Assembly (NCBI GenBank): GCA_029210725.1
Contig: JARGFM010000007.1
Coordinates: 79,635-143,634 of the forward strand
Origin: Bacteroidales bacterium
GTDB lineage: Bacteria > Bacteroidota > Bacteroidia > Bacteroidales > GCA-2748055
Reading direction: 5' to 3'
DNA length: 64,000 bases
Below, one piece after another: positions 43,529 through 51,608 of the stretch (position 1 is the stretch's first letter; each line of letters opens with the position of its first letter). The notes under the pieces were generated by a model, which made no database searches, was not told the origin of the DNA, and saw nothing but the letters and a program-made list of their open reading frames with translations. The translations under genes were made by a program, and so were the position numbers.

Positions 43529-45508
43529 ATGGATCTTTCGGTCATCATCGTCAACTACAATGTGAAGCACTTCCTTGAACAGTGCCTCCATTCGGTACAC
43601 CAGGCTGTCAAAAGACTGGAAAAGGGGGAGGCCCGGGCAGAGGTTTTCGTGGTGGATAACAATTCGGTGGATGGCTCCGCAGGCGAAGTCCGGCAAAAAT
43701 TTCCCTGGGTGCATCTGATCGAAAACCGTGAAAATGCAGGCTTCTCAAAGGCCAATAATCAGGCCATCTCCCTGTCGTCGGGCCGTTATATCCTGCTTTT
43801 GAATCCGGATACCGTGGTGGAGGAGGACACTTTTACCAAATGCATCGGTTTTATGGATTCCCATCCCGGTGCAGGTGCCCTGGGTGTAAAAATGATCGAT
43901 GGGAAGGGGGCATTTCTCCCCGAGTCAAAACGCGCCCTTCCCACACCACGGGTCTCCTTTTACAAAATGTCCGGACTTGCGCGCCTTTTCCCCAGGTCCA
44001 GGCGTTTTGGCTTATACCACCTGGGCCATCTCGACAAGGACCGTACCCATGTGGTGGATGTTCTGGCAGGTGCCTTTATGTTTTTGCGGAAAGAGACCCT
44101 GGAGAAAACAGGAACCCTGGATGAGTCCTTCTTCATGTACGGGGAAGATATAGATCTCTCCTACCGGATTACAAAAGCAGGATATAAGAACTACTATTTC
44201 CCGGAAACGACCATCATCCATTACAAAGGTGAGAGTACCAAAAAAGGGAGTCTGAATTACGTGCTGATGTTTTACCAGGCCATGATCATCTTCGCCGGTA
44301 AGCACTTTAGTTCAAAAAGGGCAAAGACCTTCAGCCGGCTGATCAATATGGCCATCTACTTCCGGGCAGCCCTTTCCCTGGGGAAGCGTTTTCTCAGCCG
44401 TATCTACAGACCCGTTCTGGACGGAACCTGCATATTCCTGGGCTACCTCTTTGTACTCCCTTTCTGGGAACAGGTCAGATTTAATACTGCAGGCTATTAT
44501 CCCCCCCAGTTCCTCCGGGTCGTGGTGCCTGCCTATATCCTGATCTGGCTGCTCTCCCTCTACTATTCGGGAGGGTATGACAAACCGCTGCGCCCGGGCT
44601 CCTTCTTTAAAGGACACCTGGTGGGCACCCTCATCATTCTGGTGATTTATGCCCTGCTGCCCCTGGACTGGAGGTTCTCCCGGGCCCTGATCTTCCTGGG
44701 TTCCTTATGGGCCATCCTGGGAACCATGGGCCTCCGCTTGCTTCTGCACCTGGCGGGAAGCAGCGATTACCAGATCGATCTGAACAGGCAAAAAGGTCTG
44801 CTTATCGTGGGACTGGAAGAAGAGGCCGTAAGAGTAAGCGGCCTGTTAAAGGAAACCCAGGCGCGTCCCCATATCATTGGCTTTGTCGCCCCCGGTTCAG
44901 ATACCCCCGGAGGAACAGAGAGTGCCAACTATATCGGTCAGATCGACCAACTGGATGAAATCCTTGCCATTCACCGTGTAGATGAGATCGTGTTTTGCTC
45001 CAAAGACCTTCCCTCCAGGAGTATTATCAGGATCATGACACGGCTCATAGGGAGTTCTGTGGATTTTAAGATTGCGCCGCCGGAGAGCCTGTCGATCATC
45101 GGCAGCAACTCCATCAATACTTCGGGCGATCTCTACACTATTCCATTCAATTCCATCGGGAAAGAATCGAACCGGCGAAGCAAAAGGCTTTTTGATGTGG
45201 CATCCTCGCTCCTGCTTCTGCTCACTTTCCCCCTTTGGATCCTCTTTGTGGAGGGGCACTTCAACAGTGTGGGGAATACCCTGTGGGTTCTTCTGGGATT
45301 CCGGACCTGGGTGGGATACCTTCCTTCGGGGCACCCGGATCAACCGGACCTGCCCCCGCTTAAAAAAGGAATTCTGAATCCGGGTGTCCACTACCCTCCC
45401 GGATCACTGAGCCCGGAACGGATAAACGAAATCAATATCGTCTATTCCAAAGATTACCGTCTCACTACCGACCTGTTAATAATCACACGGAGTTTCAGAA
45501 AGATATGA
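43529..45508 (+). CDS. Glycosyltransferase family 2 fused to a sugar-transferase-like membrane part
   Basis: A 659-residue fusion. Residues 1 to about 260 are a GT2 domain (SVIIVNYNVKHFLEQCL, VVDNNSVDGS, LLLNPDTVVEED, FFMYGEDIDLSYRITKAGY). From about 300 to 400 there are four or so hydrophobic helices, then a nucleotide-binding-like segment (KGLLIVGLEEEAVRVSGLL, IIGFVAPGSD, VDEIVFCSKDL), as found ahead of the catalytic domain in polyprenyl-phosphate sugar transferases. The final part (RSKRLFDVASSLLLL onward) resembles the start and end of that catalytic domain but appears to lack its core. The GT2 part is likely active; the rest may be structural. It follows lysA closely. Confidence 0.8.
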   Translation: MDLSVIIVNYNVKHFLEQCLHSVHQAVKRLEKGEARAEVFVVDNNSVDGSAGEVRQKFPWVHLIENRENAGFSKANNQAISLSSGRYILLLNPDTVVEEDTFTKCIGFMDSHPGAGALGVKMIDGKGAFLPESKRALPTPRVSFYKMSGLARLFPRSRRFGLYHLGHLDKDRTHVVDVLAGAFMFLRKETLEKTGTLDESFFMYGEDIDLSYRITKAGYKNYYFPETTIIHYKGESTKKGSLNYVLMFYQAMIIFAGKHFSSKRAKTFSRLINMAIYFRAALSLGKRFLSRIYRPVLDGTCIFLGYLFVLPFWEQVRFNTAGYYPPQFLRVVVPAYILIWLLSLYYSGGYDKPLRPGSFFKGHLVGTLIILVIYALLPLDWRFSRALIFLGSLWAILGTMGLRLLLHLAGSSDYQIDLNRQKGLLIVGLEEEAVRVSGLLKETQARPHIIGFVAPGSDTPGGTESANYIGQIDQLDEILAIHRVDEIVFCSKDLPSRSIIRIMTRLIGSSVDFKIAPPESLSIIGSNSINTSGDLYTIPFNSIGKESNRRSKRLFDVASSLLLLLTFPLWILFVEGHFNSVGNTLWVLLGFRTWVGYLPSGHPDQPDLPPLKKGILNPGVHYPPGSLSPERINEINIVYSKDYRLTTDLLIITRSFRKI

Positions 45509-45546
45509 AGCGATTTTTTGATTAATTTTATTAAAATTGCTTCTGC

Positions 45547-47709
45547 ATGAAAAGAATTCTGTTATTATCCCTCCTGATCATATTTGCTGTTCCGGCCCTG
45601 GTTTTTGCACAAAGAGATTCGATTCGTGACATTTTCCTGGATGCCGAGTCCTGGTTCCTTTTCGAAGAGTACGAGGAAGCTCTTCCCCTGTTCGAATCTC
45701 TTCTGGAATCTGATCCGGGTAACGAAAATCTCAAATACAAAATCGGAATATGCCTCATGAACGATCCTTATCAAAAGGACAGGACCATCCAGTACCTGCT
45801 GGATGCCAGCGATAACATCAATCCGGATTATAAAGAGAACAGTTATAAAGAGCGTACCGCCCCTCCCGATGTACTCTACTTCCTGGCGAATGCCTACCAG
45901 GTGAACGAGCTGCTTAACCGGGCCATCGACACCTATCAGGAATTCCTGAAGATCATGGACAATTCCGTGTACGATGAAGAATTGGTCCTGTCGCAGATTC
46001 AATCCTGTAAAAATGCACAGAGACTTCTAAACATGCCGGTGGATATTGATCTGATGCTGCTGGATTCTTTGATCAACACCCCCTATTCCGATATTCGTCC
46101 GGTCGTTTCGGGCGATGGAACTAAAATGGCCTTTGTGACCAAATTGCCCTTTTATGATGCAGCCTTCTATACGGAAAAAAGAGAGGATGGCTGGTCCTAT
46201 CCCCAGATTATTACGCAAACCCTGGGCTTTGACGAGGATGTTTATCCGGTGGCCCTTTCCTGGGATGGAAGTGAAATGATCCTCTATTACGATGACGATT
46301 ACATCGGGAACCTCTATTACAGCAGATTCGAGGATGGCATGTGGCTGCCGGCCACCATCATGGATGAAAACATCTCCACCAAATACTGGGAATCTCACGC
46401 CAGTTTCAGCCAGGACGGCAAGACCCTTTATTTCACCAGTAACCGGAAAGGAGGTTTTGGCGGCCTGGATATCTATCAGTCTGAACTTCAGGACGACGGG
46501 AAATGGGGCCTTCCGGTGAACCTGGGCCCCACCATAAACAGCCCCTATAACGAGGAGTGCCCCTATATCAGCGAAGATGGCCAGACACTCTATTTTAGCT
46601 CCTACGGCCACTTCAACATGGGCGGGTACGACATCTTTTTCTCCAGGAAAAAAGGGGATGGCAGCTGGTCTGAGCCTGTAAATATGGGCTACCCCGTCAA
46701 TACCACCGATGACGACCTCTATTTCCAGCCGGTCAATAAGGGCCATTCAGCCTATTACGCGGTCTACAGCCCCAGGGGAATCGGACTCCATGATATCTAT
46801 TACATGAACATCTATTCGGTGGACAATCCACGATTCTATTCCGTTTCAGGCACTCTCCGAACGGAAAACGGCAGGATTGATTCTACCCGCACGGCCATTT
46901 ATGTCATAGATACCGGCAGCAGAGATACGCTTATATACAGCTCGCCGGCCAAAGATGGCAGCTTTGCATTTTCCCTGAAGCAGGGTATTTATGAGCTGCA
47001 TTTCACAGGGGAAGGGTATGAAGAACTGATCAGGCCCCTCCGGATCACTGCCGGGTCGGAAAAAAGCGGGATTGTCCTGGAAGACAATATTGAACTGGCA
47101 TACATGGTGGAAGAGCCCTTGCTCTTTGAAGGCGAGGACAGTAAAATCAAACTCAGGGAAACCCTTTACAGGGGAGAGACAGAGCATCCCCTGAGCATCC
47201 CTCTCACTGTTCCAAGAGGCAGTACTCTGCTAATCAGGACCTACCAGGATTCCACTTTGGTTCGTACGGATACGCTGCTTACGGATAAACGCAGAACCGA
47301 TCTGCAGATCCTTCCATTGCCGGGCAGCAGTGAGATCGAACTGGAGCTAAGCGATCAGGACGGGAACATACACCGGAACCGCTTCTCTGTGGTGGCTGTG
47401 GAACCGCTGCCTGCTGAAGCTGAGCAGGAAATACCGGCCGGGCTTGAAGACTTGGAAGCCGGGCCTCAGACGGTCGAAAAGCTACAGACAGAAGAAGAGC
47501 TTCAGACAGAAGAAGAGCTTCAGACAGAAGCCGGGCCTCAGACGGTCGAAGAGCTTCAGCCGGCAGAGGAGCCTGGCGGCGGAGATACCCGGGGCCGTAA
47601 ATTATCCTGGCCGATACTGGCATTGCTTGCCGCAACCGGTGCAGGACTGATCTGGTTTATCCTTGCCTGGTGGAGGCGTCGTGAAAGGAAGGAAAAGCAG
47701 GGAGATTAG
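45547..47709 (+). CDS. TPR and PD40 beta-propeller protein with C-terminal membrane anchor
   Basis: A 720-residue exported protein: signal peptide (1-21), a TPR region (about 30-160, with ESWFLFEEYEEALPLFESLL), PD40 propeller repeats (about 180-420, with SHASFSQDGKTLYFTSNRKGG and NMGGYDIFFSRKKGDGSW), and beta-sandwich-like segments to about 620. A repetitive acidic linker of LQTEEE type, one transmembrane helix (about 686-705) and a basic tail RRRERKEKQ follow. The topology suggests a periplasmic protein tethered to the inner membrane by its C-terminus. It resembles PorE of type IX secretion but has no OmpA domain. First of three paralogues in a row. Confidence 0.82.
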   Translation: MKRILLLSLLIIFAVPALVFAQRDSIRDIFLDAESWFLFEEYEEALPLFESLLESDPGNENLKYKIGICLMNDPYQKDRTIQYLLDASDNINPDYKENSYKERTAPPDVLYFLANAYQVNELLNRAIDTYQEFLKIMDNSVYDEELVLSQIQSCKNAQRLLNMPVDIDLMLLDSLINTPYSDIRPVVSGDGTKMAFVTKLPFYDAAFYTEKREDGWSYPQIITQTLGFDEDVYPVALSWDGSEMILYYDDDYIGNLYYSRFEDGMWLPATIMDENISTKYWESHASFSQDGKTLYFTSNRKGGFGGLDIYQSELQDDGKWGLPVNLGPTINSPYNEECPYISEDGQTLYFSSYGHFNMGGYDIFFSRKKGDGSWSEPVNMGYPVNTTDDDLYFQPVNKGHSAYYAVYSPRGIGLHDIYYMNIYSVDNPRFYSVSGTLRTENGRIDSTRTAIYVIDTGSRDTLIYSSPAKDGSFAFSLKQGIYELHFTGEGYEELIRPLRITAGSEKSGIVLEDNIELAYMVEEPLLFEGEDSKIKLRETLYRGETEHPLSIPLTVPRGSTLLIRTYQDSTLVRTDTLLTDKRRTDLQILPLPGSSEIELELSDQDGNIHRNRFSVVAVEPLPAEAEQEIPAGLEDLEAGPQTVEKLQTEEELQTEEELQTEAGPQTVEELQPAEEPGGGDTRGRKLSWPILALLAATGAGLIWFILAWWRRRERKEKQGD
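47455..47559 (+). repeat. Nested direct repeats coding for the acidic linker
   Basis: Two near-identical 33-bp copies (47455-47487 and 47527-47559, starting GAAGCCGGGCCTCAGACGGT) flank two exact 18-bp units ACAGAAGAAGAGCTTCAG (47488-47505 and 47506-47523). The 72-bp offset of the long copies equals four 18-bp units. All repeats keep the reading frame, so copy-number change alters linker length only. Confidence 0.85.
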
Positions 47710-47721
47710 CCGCGGGCATTA

Positions 47722-47750
47722 TTGTACTGTCGATTAAATTTTTAAATTTG
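47722..47750 (+). promoter_or_regulatory. Promoter of the TPR-PD40-OmpA gene
   Basis: TTG (47722-47724), an 18-nt spacer and TAAATTTG (47743-47750) match the Bacteroidota -33/-7 promoter well. It ends 26 nt before the ATG at 47777. Confidence 0.6.
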
Positions 47751-47776
47751 TAATATTCACGCTAAATCTGCCCGAT

Positions 47777-49579
47777 ATGAGAAGACTTTACCTGTTCACC
47801 TCCTTCTGTCTTCTGTCTGCAATGATCCTGGCCCAGAACATTAAGGTTGACTTTAACGATGGTGAATTCTTTCTGGCTGAGGAGGACTATGAAGAAGCCC
47901 TGTACGCGTTTGGGAAAGTATATAACAAAGGGTATCAGGATAACGCCTATATCAACTATCGAATGGGATTATGCCTGCTGAATATACCGGGACGGAAAAC
48001 AGAATCGATCCCCTACCTGGAAAAAGCGGAAGAAAGCATTTCCACCCAGGTAAAGGAGGGAAAATTTGGAGAGAAGGATGCCCCTCCGGCAGCTCTGCTC
48101 TACCTGGCTAATGCCTACAGGATCAATATGGAGATTGACAAAGCCATTGAAAAGTTTAATGCATTTGCCAAATATATCGATCCCAAAGACCTCACTCTTC
48201 AGGCTTACGTGGACCAGCAAATCGTTTCCTGCGGGCATGCGCTGGTGGGAACGGCCAGTCCGGTGGAGTATAAAACCGGGAACCTGGGACAGTTGCAGGA
48301 GACTCACACATCGAGATACAATATGTTGCTGTCAGGCGATCTCCGAACTGTGGCTTTTATGGGAAAAAACCCCTTCTACAACGGGGTGTATGTGGCTGTA
48401 AAAAACGGGGATGTATGGGGCAAACCAAATAATATTACTCCTTCCATTGCCTCTGACGGGAATATGGATGTGGTGGGACTCTCCAACGACGGGAAGCAAA
48501 TGCTGCTGGCTGTCAGGGATGAGTTTACCAGTAATATTTATACCTCCGTCTATGAAAACGATCGCTGGAACCCGGCTTTCTCCCTGGGGAAACCCATTAA
48601 TTCCAGGTATTATGAAGCACATGCGGCTCTGTCGCCCGACGGGAAATCAATCTATTTTTCAAGTAACCGGAAAGAGTCCTCAGGCGGAATGGATATCTTC
48701 CGCAGTGATTTGCAGGAAGATGGCACCTGGGGAGAACCGGTTAACCTGGGACCGGGTATCAATACCGTCCTGAATGAAGATGTTCCGGTAGTGAGTCCCG
48801 ATGGGAAAAGGCTGTATTTCAGTTCCCAGGGACACAGTACCATGGGAGGATTTGATGTATTCTATACGGAGATAAACGATGATGGAAATTTTCCTGAATT
48901 ACCGGTCAACCTGGGTTACCCCCTGAATACTTCCGACGATGACTTCCCCTATGCACCCGGGGGAGTGGAGGAAGAGAATCACTCGCTTTTGTTTGCACAG
49001 GGAAAATTGTCCGGCTACGATCTCTTTAAATTTGAAATGATCGGACGCAATGACATCCCTGTGGCGGTGAGCCTGGACGAGGAGGAAGAGGTGGAAGAGG
49101 CCGTGGTGGAAGAGGTGGCCGCAGTGGAGGTACCCGTGGAGCAGGCTGAAGCGGTTCCGGAGAAGTATTACCTGAGGCCCATCTATTTTGATTTTGACAG
49201 TTATACGCTTTCCAGGGAGAGCAGGTCCAGGCTGGATATCCTTTCCTCCATTATGGAGCGGCACCCCTCACTGCAAATCGAGATTACCGGGCACACCGAT
49301 GCCAAAGGGAGCTTCGAATACAACCAGCGCCTCTCGGTTAATCGTGCCATGACTGTTTATAAGTACTTAATACTTAACGGAATATCAAATGAACGAATGT
49401 CCGCCGTCGGGATGAGTGAGCGTGAGCATGTGGCCCGGAATACCACCAGGGATGAAAGAGATGCACCCGATGGCAGGATGCTGAACCGCAGGGTTGAATT
49501 CAGGGTCAGCGTCACAGAGGATGTGATTCTTGAAATGGAAAAAGTGGAGATCCCCGACCACTTAAAACTGGATGAGTAG
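47777..49579 (+). CDS. TPR, PD40 and OmpA-domain protein (PorE-like)
   Basis: A 600-residue exported protein: signal peptide (1-19), TPR region (about 25-150), PD40 propeller (about 170-410, including SPDGKSIYFSSNRKESSGGMDIF), a Val/Glu-rich linker and an OmpA C-terminal domain (about 460-585). The OmpA domain has YFDFDSYTLSRESRSRLD, EITGHTDAKGS and NQRLSVNRA, with the Asp and Arg that bind diaminopimelate in peptidoglycan. PorE of P. gingivalis has a similar order plus a carboxypeptidase-regulatory-like domain, which I do not see here. It should sit in the periplasm bound to peptidoglycan. Middle one of three paralogues, with its own promoter. Confidence 0.88.
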   Translation: MRRLYLFTSFCLLSAMILAQNIKVDFNDGEFFLAEEDYEEALYAFGKVYNKGYQDNAYINYRMGLCLLNIPGRKTESIPYLEKAEESISTQVKEGKFGEKDAPPAALLYLANAYRINMEIDKAIEKFNAFAKYIDPKDLTLQAYVDQQIVSCGHALVGTASPVEYKTGNLGQLQETHTSRYNMLLSGDLRTVAFMGKNPFYNGVYVAVKNGDVWGKPNNITPSIASDGNMDVVGLSNDGKQMLLAVRDEFTSNIYTSVYENDRWNPAFSLGKPINSRYYEAHAALSPDGKSIYFSSNRKESSGGMDIFRSDLQEDGTWGEPVNLGPGINTVLNEDVPVVSPDGKRLYFSSQGHSTMGGFDVFYTEINDDGNFPELPVNLGYPLNTSDDDFPYAPGGVEEENHSLLFAQGKLSGYDLFKFEMIGRNDIPVAVSLDEEEEVEEAVVEEVAAVEVPVEQAEAVPEKYYLRPIYFDFDSYTLSRESRSRLDILSSIMERHPSLQIEITGHTDAKGSFEYNQRLSVNRAMTVYKYLILNGISNERMSAVGMSEREHVARNTTRDERDAPDGRMLNRRVEFRVSVTEDVILEMEKVEIPDHLKLDE

Positions 49580-49597
49580 TTTCATAAGCCTTTGATT

Positions 49598-51067
49598 ATG
49601 AAGAGACAACTGTCCTTTTTTATATTATTGTGTGTGTGGACCCTTTCCCTGCAGGCCCAGTCGGCAGAAGAAAATTTCTATGATGCCATTTTCTTCTTTG
49701 AGGAGGACGAGGATTACCAGGAAGCCGCCTACCTGTTTTATCAGGTTCTCAGCATGGAGCCCGATAATGCCAACGTTAAATACCTGCTTGGCAGGTGTTA
49801 CATAAACATCGAAGGTTCTGAACACAGGGCAATCCCCTTCCTTCAACAATCTACACGGGATATAAACCTGAAATACAAAGACAAAAAGTTTTCAGAAAAA
49901 AGAGCGCCGCATCACGCCTGGTTCTACCTGGCAGAGGCCTATAGCAAAACCAATCAGATGGATGAAGCGCTCGACGCCCTCAACAAGTTCAAGGATCTGA
50001 AGGAATTTGACAGGAAATATAACTACCGGATTACTGAAGAGGCCGTACTGGCCGTAGAGAGGGCCAAGATCATCAAAGATGCCGAGATCCCTTTAAGGGC
50101 TCTGTATTTCAATGAACCCATCAATAGCCCCAGCGATGACTACAACGGGGTGATTTCCGGGGATGGCCGGGTCATGGTCTGGGCCAACAGCAAGACTTTT
50201 TATGAGGCCATATATATGTCTGTCCGGGCAAACAACCAGTGGGGCATTCCTGTGTTGATCACCCCCCAGGTCGTTTCAGATGGAGATTTGTTTCCCACCG
50301 GGCTTTCTTTCGACGGAACCAGTCTGCTGCTTATTAAAACAAATAAAAGAGGCAATAAGGATATCTGGATCAGCCAGTTCAATGGGAATACCTGGAGTCC
50401 GGCCGGCCCCATAGAAGGAGAGATAAACTCGAACGGCAACGAGGACCATGCCTCGTTCAGTCCGGATGGCAGGTACATCTATCTTTCGAGTGACCGGCGA
50501 GGCGGAGAAGGAGGCCTGGACCTGTGGGTTTCCGAGAGGCTTGGTAATGGTGAATGGGGAGAACCCCGGAACATGGGGGATCAGATCAATACAGATATGG
50601 ATGAAAGTTCCGTCTTTGTCTCACCCGATGGCCAACGGCTCATCTTTGCCTCCAAAGGACATTTTAATATGGGCGGTTATGATATATTCAGGTGTGAACT
50701 GGAAGGAAACAATATCTGGTCACAACCCACCAATATCGGCTATCCCCTGAATACGACCGGCGATAACACCTTCTACGTGCCCATCAACAGCGGGCTGCAG
50801 GCACTCTATACCCGCTTTACCAATGAGGGCATCGGAAAACGGGACCTGTGGTATGTGGAGATTCTGGATATGGAAAGTTTTGTGAGTAACGATCTTACCC
50901 TGGCCGAGGATCCTCCCGGGATCAGTCAGAAGGATTTTGCCATCATCCTGGTGAACAATGAGACCGGTGAGGAGATCGAGGTTCTTTACGATTCCGCCAC
51001 CGACTCCTTCAAGGCCCTGACCGGTGAAAAATCAAGCTACCGGGTGATTTCCTATAAGCAAAAATAA
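49598..51067 (+). CDS. TPR and PD40 beta-propeller protein, no anchor domain
   Basis: A 489-residue exported paralogue of the two preceding genes: signal peptide (about 1-20, ending LQAQ), TPR region (about 25-150, with AIPFLQQSTRDINLKYKDKKFSEKRAP cut short here to its gist) and PD40 propeller (about 170-420, with DHASFSPDGRYIYLSSDRRGGEGG). It ends with a short domain of about 50 residues and has neither OmpA nor a C-terminal membrane helix, so it is probably soluble in the periplasm or secreted. The ATG at 49598 is used; a TTG six bases earlier is less likely. It starts 18 nt after the OmpA-type paralogue and is probably cotranscribed with it. Confidence 0.82.
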   Translation: MKRQLSFFILLCVWTLSLQAQSAEENFYDAIFFFEEDEDYQEAAYLFYQVLSMEPDNANVKYLLGRCYINIEGSEHRAIPFLQQSTRDINLKYKDKKFSEKRAPHHAWFYLAEAYSKTNQMDEALDALNKFKDLKEFDRKYNYRITEEAVLAVERAKIIKDAEIPLRALYFNEPINSPSDDYNGVISGDGRVMVWANSKTFYEAIYMSVRANNQWGIPVLITPQVVSDGDLFPTGLSFDGTSLLLIKTNKRGNKDIWISQFNGNTWSPAGPIEGEINSNGNEDHASFSPDGRYIYLSSDRRGGEGGLDLWVSERLGNGEWGEPRNMGDQINTDMDESSVFVSPDGQRLIFASKGHFNMGGYDIFRCELEGNNIWSQPTNIGYPLNTTGDNTFYVPINSGLQALYTRFTNEGIGKRDLWYVEILDMESFVSNDLTLAEDPPGISQKDFAIILVNNETGEEIEVLYDSATDSFKALTGEKSSYRVISYKQK

Positions 51068-51068
51068 A

Positions 51069-51608
51069 ATGCCTGTCCTGGAGAATCATAGCATCTCTCT
51101 CAGGGCTCCTGAGCCTGAGGATCTGGATCTTCTGTATATCTGGGAGAACGACCCCGACATCTGGCAGGTAAGCGGTACCCTGGCCCCTTTCTCCAGGTAT
51201 GTACTGAAACAGTATCTGGAGCATTCCGGGAAAGATATTTTCCAGGCAAAACAACTCAGGTTGATCATCCAGCTAAAAAGCAAGCGCCGGCCGGTGGGAG
51301 CCATTGACCTGTTCGACTTTGATCCGCACCACCACCGGGCCGGGGTCGGGATCCTGATTGCAGAACCCTCCGACAGAAGAAAGGGCTATGCCAGGGAGGC
51401 TCTTCAGACCATGGTGGAATACGGCTTCCAGGTACTCCACCTTCATCAGCTTTACTGCCACATCGCTGCAGGGAACAGCGCCAGCATCAAACTGTTTAAA
51501 GAAGCAGGATTCGTGGAGACGGGAAGAAAGAAAGAATGGCTCTTCGATGGCTCCGCGTATGAAGATGAGCTTCTTTTACAAAAGCTGCATAATGAACCGG
51601 CCGGTTAA
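51069..51608 (+). CDS. GNAT family N-acetyltransferase
   Basis: A 179-residue acetyltransferase of the RimJ/RimL-SpeG type. It begins ISLRAPEPEDLDLLYIWENDPDIW, and the acetyl-CoA loop is IAEPSDRRKGYAREAL, with CHIAAGNSASIKLFKEAGF following. The substrate could be a protein N-terminus, a polyamine or an amino sugar. It starts one base after the TPR-PD40 stop codon and overlaps the next gene by 17 nt. Confidence 0.9.
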   Translation: MPVLENHSISLRAPEPEDLDLLYIWENDPDIWQVSGTLAPFSRYVLKQYLEHSGKDIFQAKQLRLIIQLKSKRRPVGAIDLFDFDPHHHRAGVGILIAEPSDRRKGYAREALQTMVEYGFQVLHLHQLYCHIAAGNSASIKLFKEAGFVETGRKKEWLFDGSAYEDELLLQKLHNEPAG

